From positions 24,287,603 to 24,351,602 of the forward strand of contig NC_064770.1 in the NCBI RefSeq assembly GCF_011397635.1: 64,000 nt of DNA. The letters are read 5' to 3'. Below the pieces are notes generated by a model that saw only the letters and a program-made list of their open reading frames with translations, was not told where the DNA came from and did no database searches. Source of the DNA: Epinephelus fuscoguttatus (taxonomy: Eukaryota; Chordata; Actinopteri; Perciformes; Serranidae). The position numbers were made by a program, and so were the translations under genes. Shown one piece after another: positions 31,301 to 43,653 of the stretch (positions are counted from its first letter, which is position 1; each line of letters starts with the position of its first letter).

Positions 31301-34300
31301 TTGTGACTTCCTGTCGGAGTGGCTCTACAAGTAAGACCCCCCCCCACACACACACGCACACACACACCCACACACACACAGTTTTCATTTGTCATATTTT
31401 GATATATGTGCCAAAAAAAAATTGTGTTTGTGTGTCATGGTTTTTTTTTTTTGTTGGTTTTTTTTTGTCCTCCTTCACTCTTCTTCTTTCTTCAGCCATA
31501 ACCCCTGCAGGCAAGAACAGGTCCCAGTGAACTTCCATGACATCCCTTTTGTCAAGGACTGGCTCAGCATGCAGTGAGTGTCTCAGCCTCTCACCTGACA
31601 CACACACACACACACACACACACTACAGCTGTGAGCTATAAAGTCATTGTTTGTCAAAAAATACAAATTTGTCTGCAGTCTTTTGGGACTCTGTGGTCAC
31701 CAGGTTCCTGTTCACTCACAGTATAAAACAAAGATTAAATTCAAGGAAAGCAAACATGCAAAACTAGATTTAAGTTATGAAAACTCACAAGTCACAGATG
31801 CATGCTGTGGTTTTTTTATGCAGATGATGTGACACCCCTCCTGTTTTGTCTTCTGTCCCGCGTATTCTTCAGTCCTAGGCCTCCCATCCCTCTGTTTCTG
31901 CAGCTGAGCGAGGATCAGGCTGCCCTGCTCATCCAGGCTTTCTGGAGAGGATACAAGGTGCGCAGGATATTAAAGGACTGGGACTAGCCTTTAAAAATAT
32001 GGAACATAAACATCTAAAGTCTAGGAATATGAGGGTTTTTTTTAAATTTTGAAGATAGAAAGCTTGAAGGAACCCTGCAATTACCCCACACACCACAGTG
32101 AGGCTTCCTGCGTGTGCACGTGTGTGTGGGTCTGTTATCCTTACAAACAATAGGCGCCCTCCTGCGTGTGCATTGGCCCACAGTGTGATCTTGTTGTATA
32201 ATCCCATCCCACTGAAAAGCCCCTCTTCCACAGGGGACTGCAATTTCATTCAGCAGCTTGATTATGTCATCAGTGATGGCAGGATTTAATTCCTTCCTGT
32301 GTGGGCGTTAAGGTCTGAAGTACTCTGTGCTGTGATATAAATAGACATAAACAGACACTACCAGAGGGAAACAGCAGCAATTTCTCCACGCTCACACACA
32401 GATATGCCCAGTCTCGTACGCTGCAGGGATTTAAGCAGGGGTTGTGTTTTTGTTTGTCTCAACAGAAGTGCTTATTTTTTTCTGTTTCTTACCCTCGATG
32501 CTTTTGGGGGGATTCAGCTTCAGTGTGGCTGCACAAACCATTGAAAGAAAAAGATGCCAGCTGTGCTGTCATGTACAATTATGTTCTGTTTGAATGATCT
32601 GAACATTTGTGCATGTAAGTTGAATTTGTGGGTGTGTGCACGAAAAGAGGCGTTCAGTGTGTGTGTGTGTGTGCTTGCATCCATGTTCAGGCTACTTTTG
32701 CACCAGCAGGGGGCAACACTTCCTCTTTCTTTTTTTTTTTGTCTGTAACAACAACAAAAAAATCAGCTCACATGAGGTGGCAGCAGTGAGCTGGCTGCCT
32801 GTCACTCCTCACTTTGTTTACCCTGAACTAAGAGAGGTTCAGCAGGGCCGCTGATAGCACTGCAGCCCAGCACCCCTGAGGGATTTAGAGGAAGAGAGAC
32901 GCAGCCACAAAGAGACAGTAGAGAGAATGGGAGGATGAAGCTCAGGCTATGCTAGGAACATTTTCAGATGGATGGGCGAATGACAGAAGGGAGGAGAGAG
33001 GCAAGATGGTGTTGCAGAGTGTCTTAGGGAGCGAGATGCAGCCTCCGAGACACACAGAGAGGCTGTGAATGCAGCTCATCAGGGTCCGAAGTTGAGGGTG
33101 TGCATCTTAAGATCATGACTTATTAAAGGTACACAGGGTGGAGATATTTTGGGTAGGCACTGAGGCAAAGTCCTGACAGGCATTGTGGTGTGTCATGGCT
33201 GCTGTTACCTTGGCTCGAGAAAAACAGCAGTTAACAGCTCAGCGGGCAGCGGAGCAGAGATGAGGACATCAGCACAAACAGAGTCATCTGTGAAGCACTG
33301 ATGCACTGCAAAACTTTTAGCTTCTGTGTGTTTGTGTCTGCTGGCATGACAATGTGTATGCACTGTATGCGTTTTTCACAGTGTGTCTGATAATTCAGTA
33401 TCATCTCCCACTGTAAATGTATTTTAACAAAACTTTCATGTCAAGATATTTATTTATTTGGCGTTTTACCGCTTTAAATCACCAGGTCCATTTGTTGTAG
33501 TGAGAAAAGCCTCATTTCCACCAAGCAGTACAATACGCTTCACTTCAGTTCGGTACGCTTTTTTTTCCGTTTCCACTGTGAAAAGTTGTGGATGGAACCA
33601 ATGGAACCATTCCGTACCCTCCCAAATTTTGGTTCCCCCTCTGTTGGGGTACCTAGCACACAGATCTGATTACTAAAAGGTGGAGCTGTGAACACTGCAG
33701 TCTGTTGATTTGTCAGTAGTCTGTCTGTGACAAGCCTAACAGCATCGAAGAAACACCGATTTGTAATGTAAAACCACTTTATTCAGTGTTTTTACCAGTT
33801 TGTTTTAGAGAGGACAAGACCTCTGTTGATAACTCAACTCCAGGTAAAAACCTCCTGAACAATGAAGATTGAAGAAAATCTGATTGGGTGAAGTTTCAGC
33901 TGGTTGCAGTCTGCATTCCTCGCCACTAGATGCTACTAAGTCCACCTAGACCTTACACAGTGCTCCTTTAACATATAAGTGGATAGTATATTTCACCATA
34001 ATCTGTCCTAACTGTTAAATCCTTAAGAATATTTTTGAGGGTTTATAATAGGAGTATAATAGGATTATGGGATTTTGCTGTAGAAAAACATGCAAAAAAC
34101 AATTCGCCTCATGACGAACATAAGTTTTCTGTTTCGTTTTTGAATACTTCATAAAATATAGTAACATATAGATGTCTAATGCTCTAATAATAAGAGCTTT
34201 ATCCGGACTGCACACCTCTACCTTTATCAATATACTCTGTTCTCTTCACCCCCCTCCACACACCCTCTCTGTTTCCCCCTCACTCTTACACTCTCTGCTG

Positions 34301-34334
34301 TTATATAACCTGCCTGACGCAGCGCTGACTGCAG

Positions 34335-34376
<42 letters not shown>

Positions 34377-34720
34377 GGTTCATAAGAAAGACAGACAGAC
34401 AGACAGACTGAGGGGCAGGAAGCAGGGAAGGGAGTCTTTTTGTAGCCTGGAATTTTATCCCTCCATTATTAATCTCTTTCTCTTTCATCAAAACATATTG
34501 AGGACTGAAGAAGAGCAGCGATCGAGATAGTGCATGCACATGCACACGCACGCACAAACTCACGTCTATGACCCAGACAATGTGATTGTCTGTTGTTTCT
34601 CTCCTGTACAACTATGAAGAGCTGCTCGGTCTAAACATATTACATAATCTTCTTTACACTGTGTGCCTTAGCCCAACTCTAATCCATTCATCCATGCCTG
34701 CTACTGTAATGCACACATAT

Positions 34721-34755
<35 letters not shown>

Positions 34756-35242
34756 TGATCACTAAGGTTTCTCAGGCTCTCTCAGGTCTGGTCAGCTGAG
34801 TTGGAGTAATGTGGCTGCTGTGTAATAAATAGGCATTACAATTAGGCTGTCAGTACAAAGGCTATGTGGTGAGGAAGAGGAGCAGGCTTTTATCATAATC
34901 ATTTCCACTCATCTATTAAGTGTGCACACACTGTGTTTGGCCTTTTCCCGGCCATAGCACCGCACTGTCTGAGCTGCGTCACCCCGTCTAACCTCACCCA
35001 GCATACTAAATTCTGTCTAAAGATCTAACTCAGGTGAGACGAGATGTTTGTGATTGGTTTTCTCTTGTTTGTTTTAGAAAATTTAAAGGAATAGTTTTCA
35101 CATTTTGAGAAATACACTTGTTCACTTCAGATGAGAACTGGCAATGAGCAACTTGGTAAGAAATGTCCCACAAATTGCAAAAAAAAAAAAAAATTATAGG
35201 AAAATAAGAAGAAATATAGGAAAAACTACAGTATATTTATGA

Positions 35243-35279
<37 letters not shown>

Positions 35280-38200
35280 ATTTCAAAATTACGTCACAGT
35301 TTTAATGTTTAAGCACACTTTAGGTTATTTCTTTTTAACTTTCGTTCTTTCTTTACTAATGTTCTTGTTTTTAATTTTCTCTTTTGCTAATTTCTTGCTA
35401 ATTTTTTGAGGTTATGTCTTCTTCTATTACTCATTGCCCTCTCTTCCCATGTATTTAAATGGAATCAAGCCAGTTTGCTTCGGTTTCAAAGGGTTAAACA
35501 AGAAAGAGTTTGTTACCTTGTGAGCTTTGTTAAAAGCATGTTAAAATGTTGGTAGGTGAATTTTGCTCGTGCTTAGCGTAGTTAGCTAGCCGCTGACAAT
35601 AGCTTCATATATTCATATATTTGCCAGTTAAATACAAAACTACAATTAACTTAAGTAAACTTAGCATAAAGGCTGGAAACAGAGAGAACCATCTTGCCTG
35701 GCTCTGCACAAAAAATGAGTGTAAAACAGACAATTCACTTTACTGTGCTGACATTAGGGTAGTATCGATTTTCTCATCTAACTCTCCACAAAAAAGTCAG
35801 TAAGCATATTTCCGAAAATGTTTAACTACAGCTCTAAAATCTCAAGTTGTTTTTGTGTACATGGCCATCTCTGTGGCAAAACTGCTCATACTGTACATTG
35901 TAAGTACATTGCCATTTACATTGTTTGTAGATATAATATGCTGAATTTTCCTAAAAGGTAATGTATAGACTCATACCGAATTATCTCAGTTATCATGTCT
36001 GACTTACTAGAAATGTGTGGCGAGGTATATATCTGCAGAGATTCTGCCCTCTGCCTGTATGTTTGGGGTGTCCATGGGCATGCGCAATAAAATGTCTGAG
36101 GAACGTCTTCTTGGGTTAGCAGGTAGAGCTGTGTATTGGCAAGAATCTGGCAAAGTAACATTGCAGTATTTCGGTAATCTATTTTCAGGAAAACTGTCGA
36201 TGCTAGCAGTATGCCTGCCATGACTCTGTCTGTTTCATAGGCCTGTGTTTTTTGTGTTTCCACTTGCAATATATTGTTACGTTGGAGTAGAATACTCGAA
36301 TGGCTGAAGATAGTTTGCATGTAAACTATTCGGGTGCTTTCACACCTGCCCTGTTTGGTTCGGTTCAGTCATACTTAAGTTCGTTTGCCCCCTAAGTGCG
36401 GTTCGTTTGGGCAGGTGTGAACACAGCAATTGCACTCAGGTGCGCACCAGAAAAACAGGACTGAGACCTTCTTGAAGAGGAGGTCTCGGTGCGGTTACAG
36501 ATGAACTCTGGTGCAGTTCATTTGTGGTGAGAAGGTGTTCCGACCTGGATCTGAACCAACTGCAGTCACATGACACATTGTTTGGGTTAAACATGAGCAT
36601 GTTACAGTCCTGGAGGATTATTAATGTGCACCTCCTCCTGTACTGCCTTAATATGCACATTCAGCACATCCAATGCATCAAAACATTGTTTTCTAGTTGG
36701 AGCCGCGCCTCGTTTTCAAACTGTATGGTTTGACTAAAATGAACAATGACAGCAATATAGTCCACGATGAGCAGCGCTAAAATCAACCTGCGTAGTTGTC
36801 CCTCCATTGTGACATTAGAAAGTGTCACATTTATCTTGCAAGTGTACTCTTCTTCAACATTTTGTTTACTTCCTGGATTTTTCCCACATGGAAATTCTGA
36901 CCAATCAAAAGGCAGCTTTCTTGCACAAGGCATTTGATCTGGCCCGCTTGTAAATGCTGGTGTGAGAACACGAACCAACTCTAGGCAATTATACAACTTT
37001 GTAACAAAATTAGTCGCCAATTCGGACCAAAAGAAGCACCCATAATTAAATATGTTTTTGAGAATCGGTACAGTATCATAAAACATAATACCACAATATT
37101 GAAGTGTATCAGTATTTTCTTAACACTCCTACCAGCAGACCCAGTTATTGTCCAAAAGTAGGACACTGTGAGTACTGAGTGTATTCCACATGACATAAAC
37201 TAATAGAGCTGTTTGAAAGACTCTCCCCCTCTCTCACACACACACAAACACACACACACTTACACCCAGGGAGCTGTAGAGTCAACAGCAGAACTAGGTC
37301 TGTGATTCCAGCTGAATGATCCGAGGGCAGAGACAGTTGAATGGTTTGAATGGATGTCCAGTGTGTTAAGTCAGTGACGGGCCACGTGCAGTGACACTCA
37401 TGCAGAAAATATGTCACAGGCACTCAGGACGTCCAGTAACTGGTGGCTCTGCTTCGTCCTCACTTCCCCCCTCCTGCAGAAGGGCTGTAGGGGCATGCTG
37501 TCCCAGAATGAGATGCACTGGTCATAGCATGAAAGGCCTACGCGGATAGTTTTGTAACATCCACTATCATGTGTACTAATAATAGAGAGTATTTTGTGTT
37601 CTTACAAAGAACAGCAGGGTGACAGTGCAACCACTTCCTGTCCACAAAGACATGAATCAGATCACAGGTTTCTCAGCTGGTTAAGCCTCGCTGGAAGCAT
37701 CGGCCAACAAAAAAAGATGATGGATCTTTGGGTGGATGGGGTGTAAAACGTCGACGGAGCAGGCTGTGGCGGCCGTGTCTTTATGCAGCCTGTCAGTGCG
37801 GCTGGTGATGTGACTGCAGCCAGTTCGCCCAAACAGAAGCCATTGTGCTGCTGCAGAGTGTGAGACTGGGAGAGGAGCTCGGTCTCACAGGCAGCTTTGC
37901 ACAGAAAAAGGGAAGGCAGCTTGAAAGGCTGTGCAGGGGGATTGAATTGTGTGTGAGAAAGAGGGCACAGTTTGTGTCATTATGTGGTTGTACACGTTTT
38001 TGTGGGTGCGTGGTGAGCGTGGGGGGTTCTGCTTGTGCTGCTGGCTTTGAGAGATGGAGGAGGATGGAGTCCCTCTTTTTTAGTATGTTGTGCAATTTTC
38101 AATATGTGAGGCTCTTTCCTTGAGGTTGTACTTTTGCGTGTCAAATAATGTGCGTGCGTGAATGCATGCAGCCTTATTACTTTTTCTAACGCTATAATCC

Positions 38201-38499
38201 CAGCCTTCATGCACACACACGCACGGTATGAGACACATTTGCAGTCACATGGACAATCATAGCAACACAATGCTCTTTATGAGAGGTTCATTTATAATTC
38301 ACACCAGAAAGAACTGATGAGAAAACAGAATTTGGTGTTTCGAAATCATATTCAAATGTATGTACGCTCACACACAACATACAGAGAAACACATACACAG
38401 AATCCTTGATGCATACGGTCTAAACAATACCTAACCCCTGCTAATCAGCTGTGTTGATGCACACAGACAGGCTTCAAAACCCTCACGCGCGCGCACACA

Positions 38500-38558
<59 letters not shown>

Positions 38559-41500
38559 AACTCAGCTCTTTGTCTCCTGCTATCACAGACAAACTGGCAG
38601 CCTCCTGTAGAAAGCATGTGTACTGAGGAAAAATTGAAACGTAATACTTTGTTTTTGCTCCCATTTTTCACAGGCTTAGGTTCAAGATCTAAGACTTTTT
38701 TTATACGCTCTCAAACTTTGGTCACTTCTCCTTTTCCAAGATAATCCATCGCGTTGGGATGGTCACAATAAAAGGCTATTGTAAAATGTGGGGTTTTATC
38801 ACACAACACAATGCCACATATGTCACAAGTTTTTAGGGAGAGTGCCATAGTCATGCTAACTGCAGGAACTTCCACCAGTGCTGTTGCCTGTGAACTGAAT
38901 CCTCATTCCACTACCATAAGCCAACTCCAATGTCGTTTCTCTGAATTTGACAGTACATCCAACCGTCTGACACCAGCCACCTGAACAGCTGATGCAATAA
39001 TTTGTTTTGCACAACCGAAGAATTTCTGCACAAACCATCAGAAACTCTCAAGGAACTTTATCTGCATGCTTACCGCTCTCAGGGTCTTGAACTGACAGCA
39101 GTTAGTCATTGTAGCCAACTTCTGTGGTTGTGGGGACATCTGGATGTACTGCCAAATTCAGTGAAATGACATTGGAGATGGCTTATTGTAGTGGAATGAA
39201 TATTAAAGCCCTGTTTCCATCAAGCAGTATGGTACAGTTCAGTTCGGTGCGCTTTTTTCCCCATTTCCACCGTGAAAAGTTGTGGATGGTACCAATGGAA
39301 CTGTACTGTACTGTACCGTCCCCATTTTTGGTCCCCCCTCTGTTGGGGTACCTAGCACACAGATCTGGTACTAAAAGGTGGAGATGTGAACACTGCAGTC
39401 TGTTGATTGGTCAGTAGTGGACGGTCACTCTGCTCAGGGCTGAGTTGTGGCAGGTTTTGAGGCTCATGTAACCACTGTTCATACCGTGGAGAGTTTTATT
39501 AGACTGTAACTATAAAATGAAAGGATGTTTTGCTGCTTCTTGCAGCAGCTGGAGTCAGAGAAAAAAAAGTTTATTCACTGGTCGGACTGCAGGAACTTTT
39601 AAGGAATGTTAACCTGTAATGAGCCGGGGACGTGAAGTTTTTATATGACATACACTTTTAGTAATGAGTGAATCTTCAAGCCTTTATATGTATTCATTTT
39701 GACCGGGGTTATGTGAGCAGCATATATCCACATATACATGTGGGCTCCAGCAACACTAAACCCCTGAGCTTGCCTGAGAAGGACTAAATGCACAAACCTG
39801 CTATTTTTAAATATTCCATGGAGAGAGACTCTCACTGCAGCCTGTTTTATTTTGTTCTGAAAATGTCAGTGTGCAGCCTCGTTCTGTGGACGATAAACGA
39901 GGTGCAGACTTCCATCTGTGTCACCGATAATGAGGAAATACAGTGAGTGCTGGACGGAGCAGTGAGTGACAACAACCCCGCCCACATCTAAGGGTACTGT
40001 TTGCTATGGAAACACTAAGGTCTAGGTACCATGTCTGAAGGGTTACTTTTGGTTCCAAAGGTACCATACCAAAAGTGTTTGGTGGAAACGGGGCTTAAAC
40101 GTTCACAGGCAACAGCACTGCTCCCTCCCTCAAAATATTCGACCTCCTTGGCATTATGTTGTGTGATAAAACTGCACATTTTAGAGTGGCCTTTTATGTG
40201 ACCATCCCAAGATATACCTGTGTGGAAATCATGCTTTTTAATCAGCATTCGATTTGTCACACCTGTCAGGTGGATGGATTATCTTGGAAAATGAAAAGTG
40301 CTCACTAACACAGATTTTAACAGATTTGCGACTAAAATTTTAGAGAAATGTATCAATTGAATGTATAAAACAGTCTTAGATATTTAGCTTAAACCTGTGT
40401 TGTGCTTAAATTTTTGTTCACATATTCAAAATAGCTAGCTTTCCAAGAACTGAGACTTTGTCTTTGTGTGTGACACATTGTAAAACATTGTCTCAGGGGT
40501 CCCGTGGCCGTGAAACATCTATTCCATTGTTTAGCAGGAGCTGTCAGCAGCAGAAGAAGAACTGGAGATATAACATTTCTGCAGTACACCAATGGAAAGT
40601 GACAGAATAGGAATGGCCACACAGACACAAATATAGGCACACACACAAGCGACGGTGAGCAAACACGACAGACTCCAACCCCCCCTACCCCTCCTGACCC
40701 TCACCCCTCATTTCCATTTGTATGGTTTGCTCCCATCAGCAGAGGGGCTGTTGCAGCACTGTGACACCCTGTGAATTAACTGTTGGAGCCTGCTAGTTTT
40801 ACCCATTCCTCAGTCCATCACCAGGCTTATATAACAGGCCCACTTTCATGCCCACTGCTAATAGCAACACTATTGTCACCATTCAAGCAGTCGAAGGGAG
40901 TGGGAGGAGTAAGAGGAAAACAAGATTGGAGAGAGAAGAGGTGGGAGAGAATACAGAGTAGTGAGGAGAGAGATGAAATGTCAATGTGCAGGAGAATGAG
41001 GAGAGAATTAGGTGTTGGTATGAGAGATAGTGTCTGAAGTTGAGTGTAAGGAGAGGGAGAGGCACACCTGGGTACTGAAGGAGAAGAAAGGGAAGACGTG
41101 GAAGGAGAAGGAGGCAAGTTAGTGGGAGAATAGTAGGAGGAGGAGATAAAGAAAGGAAAGGAGAGTGAGCTCTTCAGGGACAATTTCTATTCATCTAAAA
41201 CAGCAAGTCTGTGTAGTAATCTCTCAGGAAAGCAAGCAGCACACACACAACAACTACAGAGGATTCCTCCGAGAACAAAAGCGTAACTGCTAACTACAGA
41301 TGAGACAGAGAGGAGTCAGAGACAGCTTATTGACTTAAATCTGCAGCAGAATTTGACCCAATTACCCACCTATGTGGAAGGACTGGGTAATATATCTATA
41401 TTATATCAGTATTGTGATATGACACTGGATATCATCTTAGATTTTGGAAATCTTAATGTCATGTGTTGTCTTTTCCTAGATCTAAGGCTGCATTAATCTA

Positions 41501-42870
41501 AAACAATGTAATTTTCAAAACTTACCAGGTTGTGTAACTGTTTTATTCTTTGCCTTTACCCACCTAAGCAAGATTTGTACTTGTGCGTCAGCTCTATGCA
41601 GAACCTGCACCGTCATCTACACACGTGGCCTACGCTGTTGTGAGCATTTATACAGGTGCAGTGGTGTGTCTGTATCACTGCAGTGTCCGGGTTTCTGTGA
41701 AGTGCTGTAAAGTTTAGTTGATTCAAACTACAACCAAACACACATTAAACATGGATTATTAGCAAAATTTCAAACACAGGGACACAAATCAGCTTCACTA
41801 TAACTTGCAGCATTCACAGACAAACACTTGTCTTCAGCAAAAACAAAGATAATAAAAAGATTCTATTTAAACTCACAAGGTTCACCAACAAAACAACTGT
41901 CTTACACTAAACACGTTTTCCGTTAGCCAAGTGATGACCGGAGTTTTTCTGTACTTATATGCAGCCAGGATAAATCACTCATAAGACTTAAAATGCTATT
42001 TTGTGGAGGCTTTATTGTCTTCACAATTTATTGTTTCTTATCTGTGAAGTTAAAATAAATTAAAGCTTTGTTTCCACTGAGGGAAATGGTTTCAGCTTAC
42101 AAAAACAGACAGGAGGTCTGCGTCGCCGCAACACGCAGTTACATTTCTGGGGAGATGTAGGCTATGGCTTAGGGTGCGGTGTAGGCTCTACGTCGACACA
42201 GAGTACAAGTATTTGTGTCTTTCTGCTGCACAGACAGCCCAGTTTTTTGAGAAGATCATCTTTCCAGCATTGAAATACTTCCAAGTTACAACGTGCCTTC
42301 CATGGAAAATCTAAATAAAACATTTTATAGTTTTATAAAGTCAAGGGAAATAAAGTATAGAGAAGAGATTAAACAGATACAGGAAAGTCCAAAGCCGACA
42401 GAATGACCGACAATTACATTAGCATGCAGTAAAGATATTGTCCATTTATCACGTCACATGAGCACAATTATAGAGCGAAAGCATTGTCAGCTAGAAAAAT
42501 GTGACCTGACAAAAGCAGAATATGAAGTATTGAGGTCACCGTGTCTCCAGTAAATGAGCCGCTTTCACTGTTTAACCACCATACGAGTAAAACACCAAAT
42601 GGGCATCAAACTCTAAATGGGCCACTTTATAAAAACCATGGCCGCTAACTAGCACTAGCTTGCAGCCTAATTAAGTGATTGATTATGTTTGCTTATGTGA
42701 ATTTTTGCGTCTGCTGCGTTCAAGTGTGTGCTGTGTTGTGTGTGCGTTATAGATCAGGGCACGCCCAGATGTGCAGGAGCTGCGCCAGTGGCAGAAAGAA
42801 CTGAGAGAGAACCGTGACATTGCCAAAACTGTCGAGCACTTCTGGGTCCAACACGAGAGCCGAGGTAAGG

Positions 42871-42906
<36 letters not shown>

Positions 42907-43457
42907 GCATACACACACTCCCATGGTATCACTGAATGCCAGGCCGCAGGCTCGCTGGCAACATAATACCATTGATCTTGAATTTTCTCCTGTGGCCGAC
43001 AACAGCTGCTGATAAGCAGGCAGGATGCCAGCTCACGTTAGCATTCACAAAAACCAGCTACAATGCATAGATATCTACCCACACAGCACTACACACTCCG
43101 TTGTATGCATAGATACAGTGCAAAGTACAGACACACAATTACACACGTATGAACTGCAGAGATACAGTATTCACTCCAACAAGGCTTTGAAGTTAAAGCA
43201 CAGAGACGAGGAGAGCAGTGACACAGAGAGAGAATGAGGGCAGAGACAGAGAGGGAGACGGGGGAGGAGGGGAGTGAGTCGGAGAAAGACAGAGAAGATT
43301 GAAAGTGAAGGAGAGAAAGAAAATGTCTGCAGGGCTCAGGGTGTGTTTGAGTGACAGAGAGATAGAGCAGAGGACAGAGGCTGGGAATACATGTGAAGAA
43401 AGAGAAGAGATACAGAGCAAAGACGGAGGGAGATGAAGACAGAAGTATAACGTGATA

Positions 43458-43508
<51 letters not shown>

Positions 43509-43614
43509 GCATACACACACGAAGGACTTAGCAGAGCAGCTGAGAATGCAGGCCCATGTCCAGTGTGACTGACTGGCATTAGAGCTCAATGTGAGTGACA
43601 AAATTTTGACCTTG

Positions 43615-43653
<39 letters not shown>

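Larger units (their letters stand above)
31958..42752 (+). other. iqck: iqck large intron 6 (10.8 kb)
   Basis: This intron separates the two halves of the IQ motif. It contains a CTCF-like motif (32703), MITE fragments (33505, 33830), MITE G (35083), a degenerate repeat (36335), the Tc1-derived palindrome with nested MITE (38721), a hAT fragment (41378) and repeat family J copy 2 (41575). The intervals 32000-33490, 34000-35080, 37150-38450 and 40410-41370 hold only microsatellites or nothing I can name. Confidence 0.75.
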
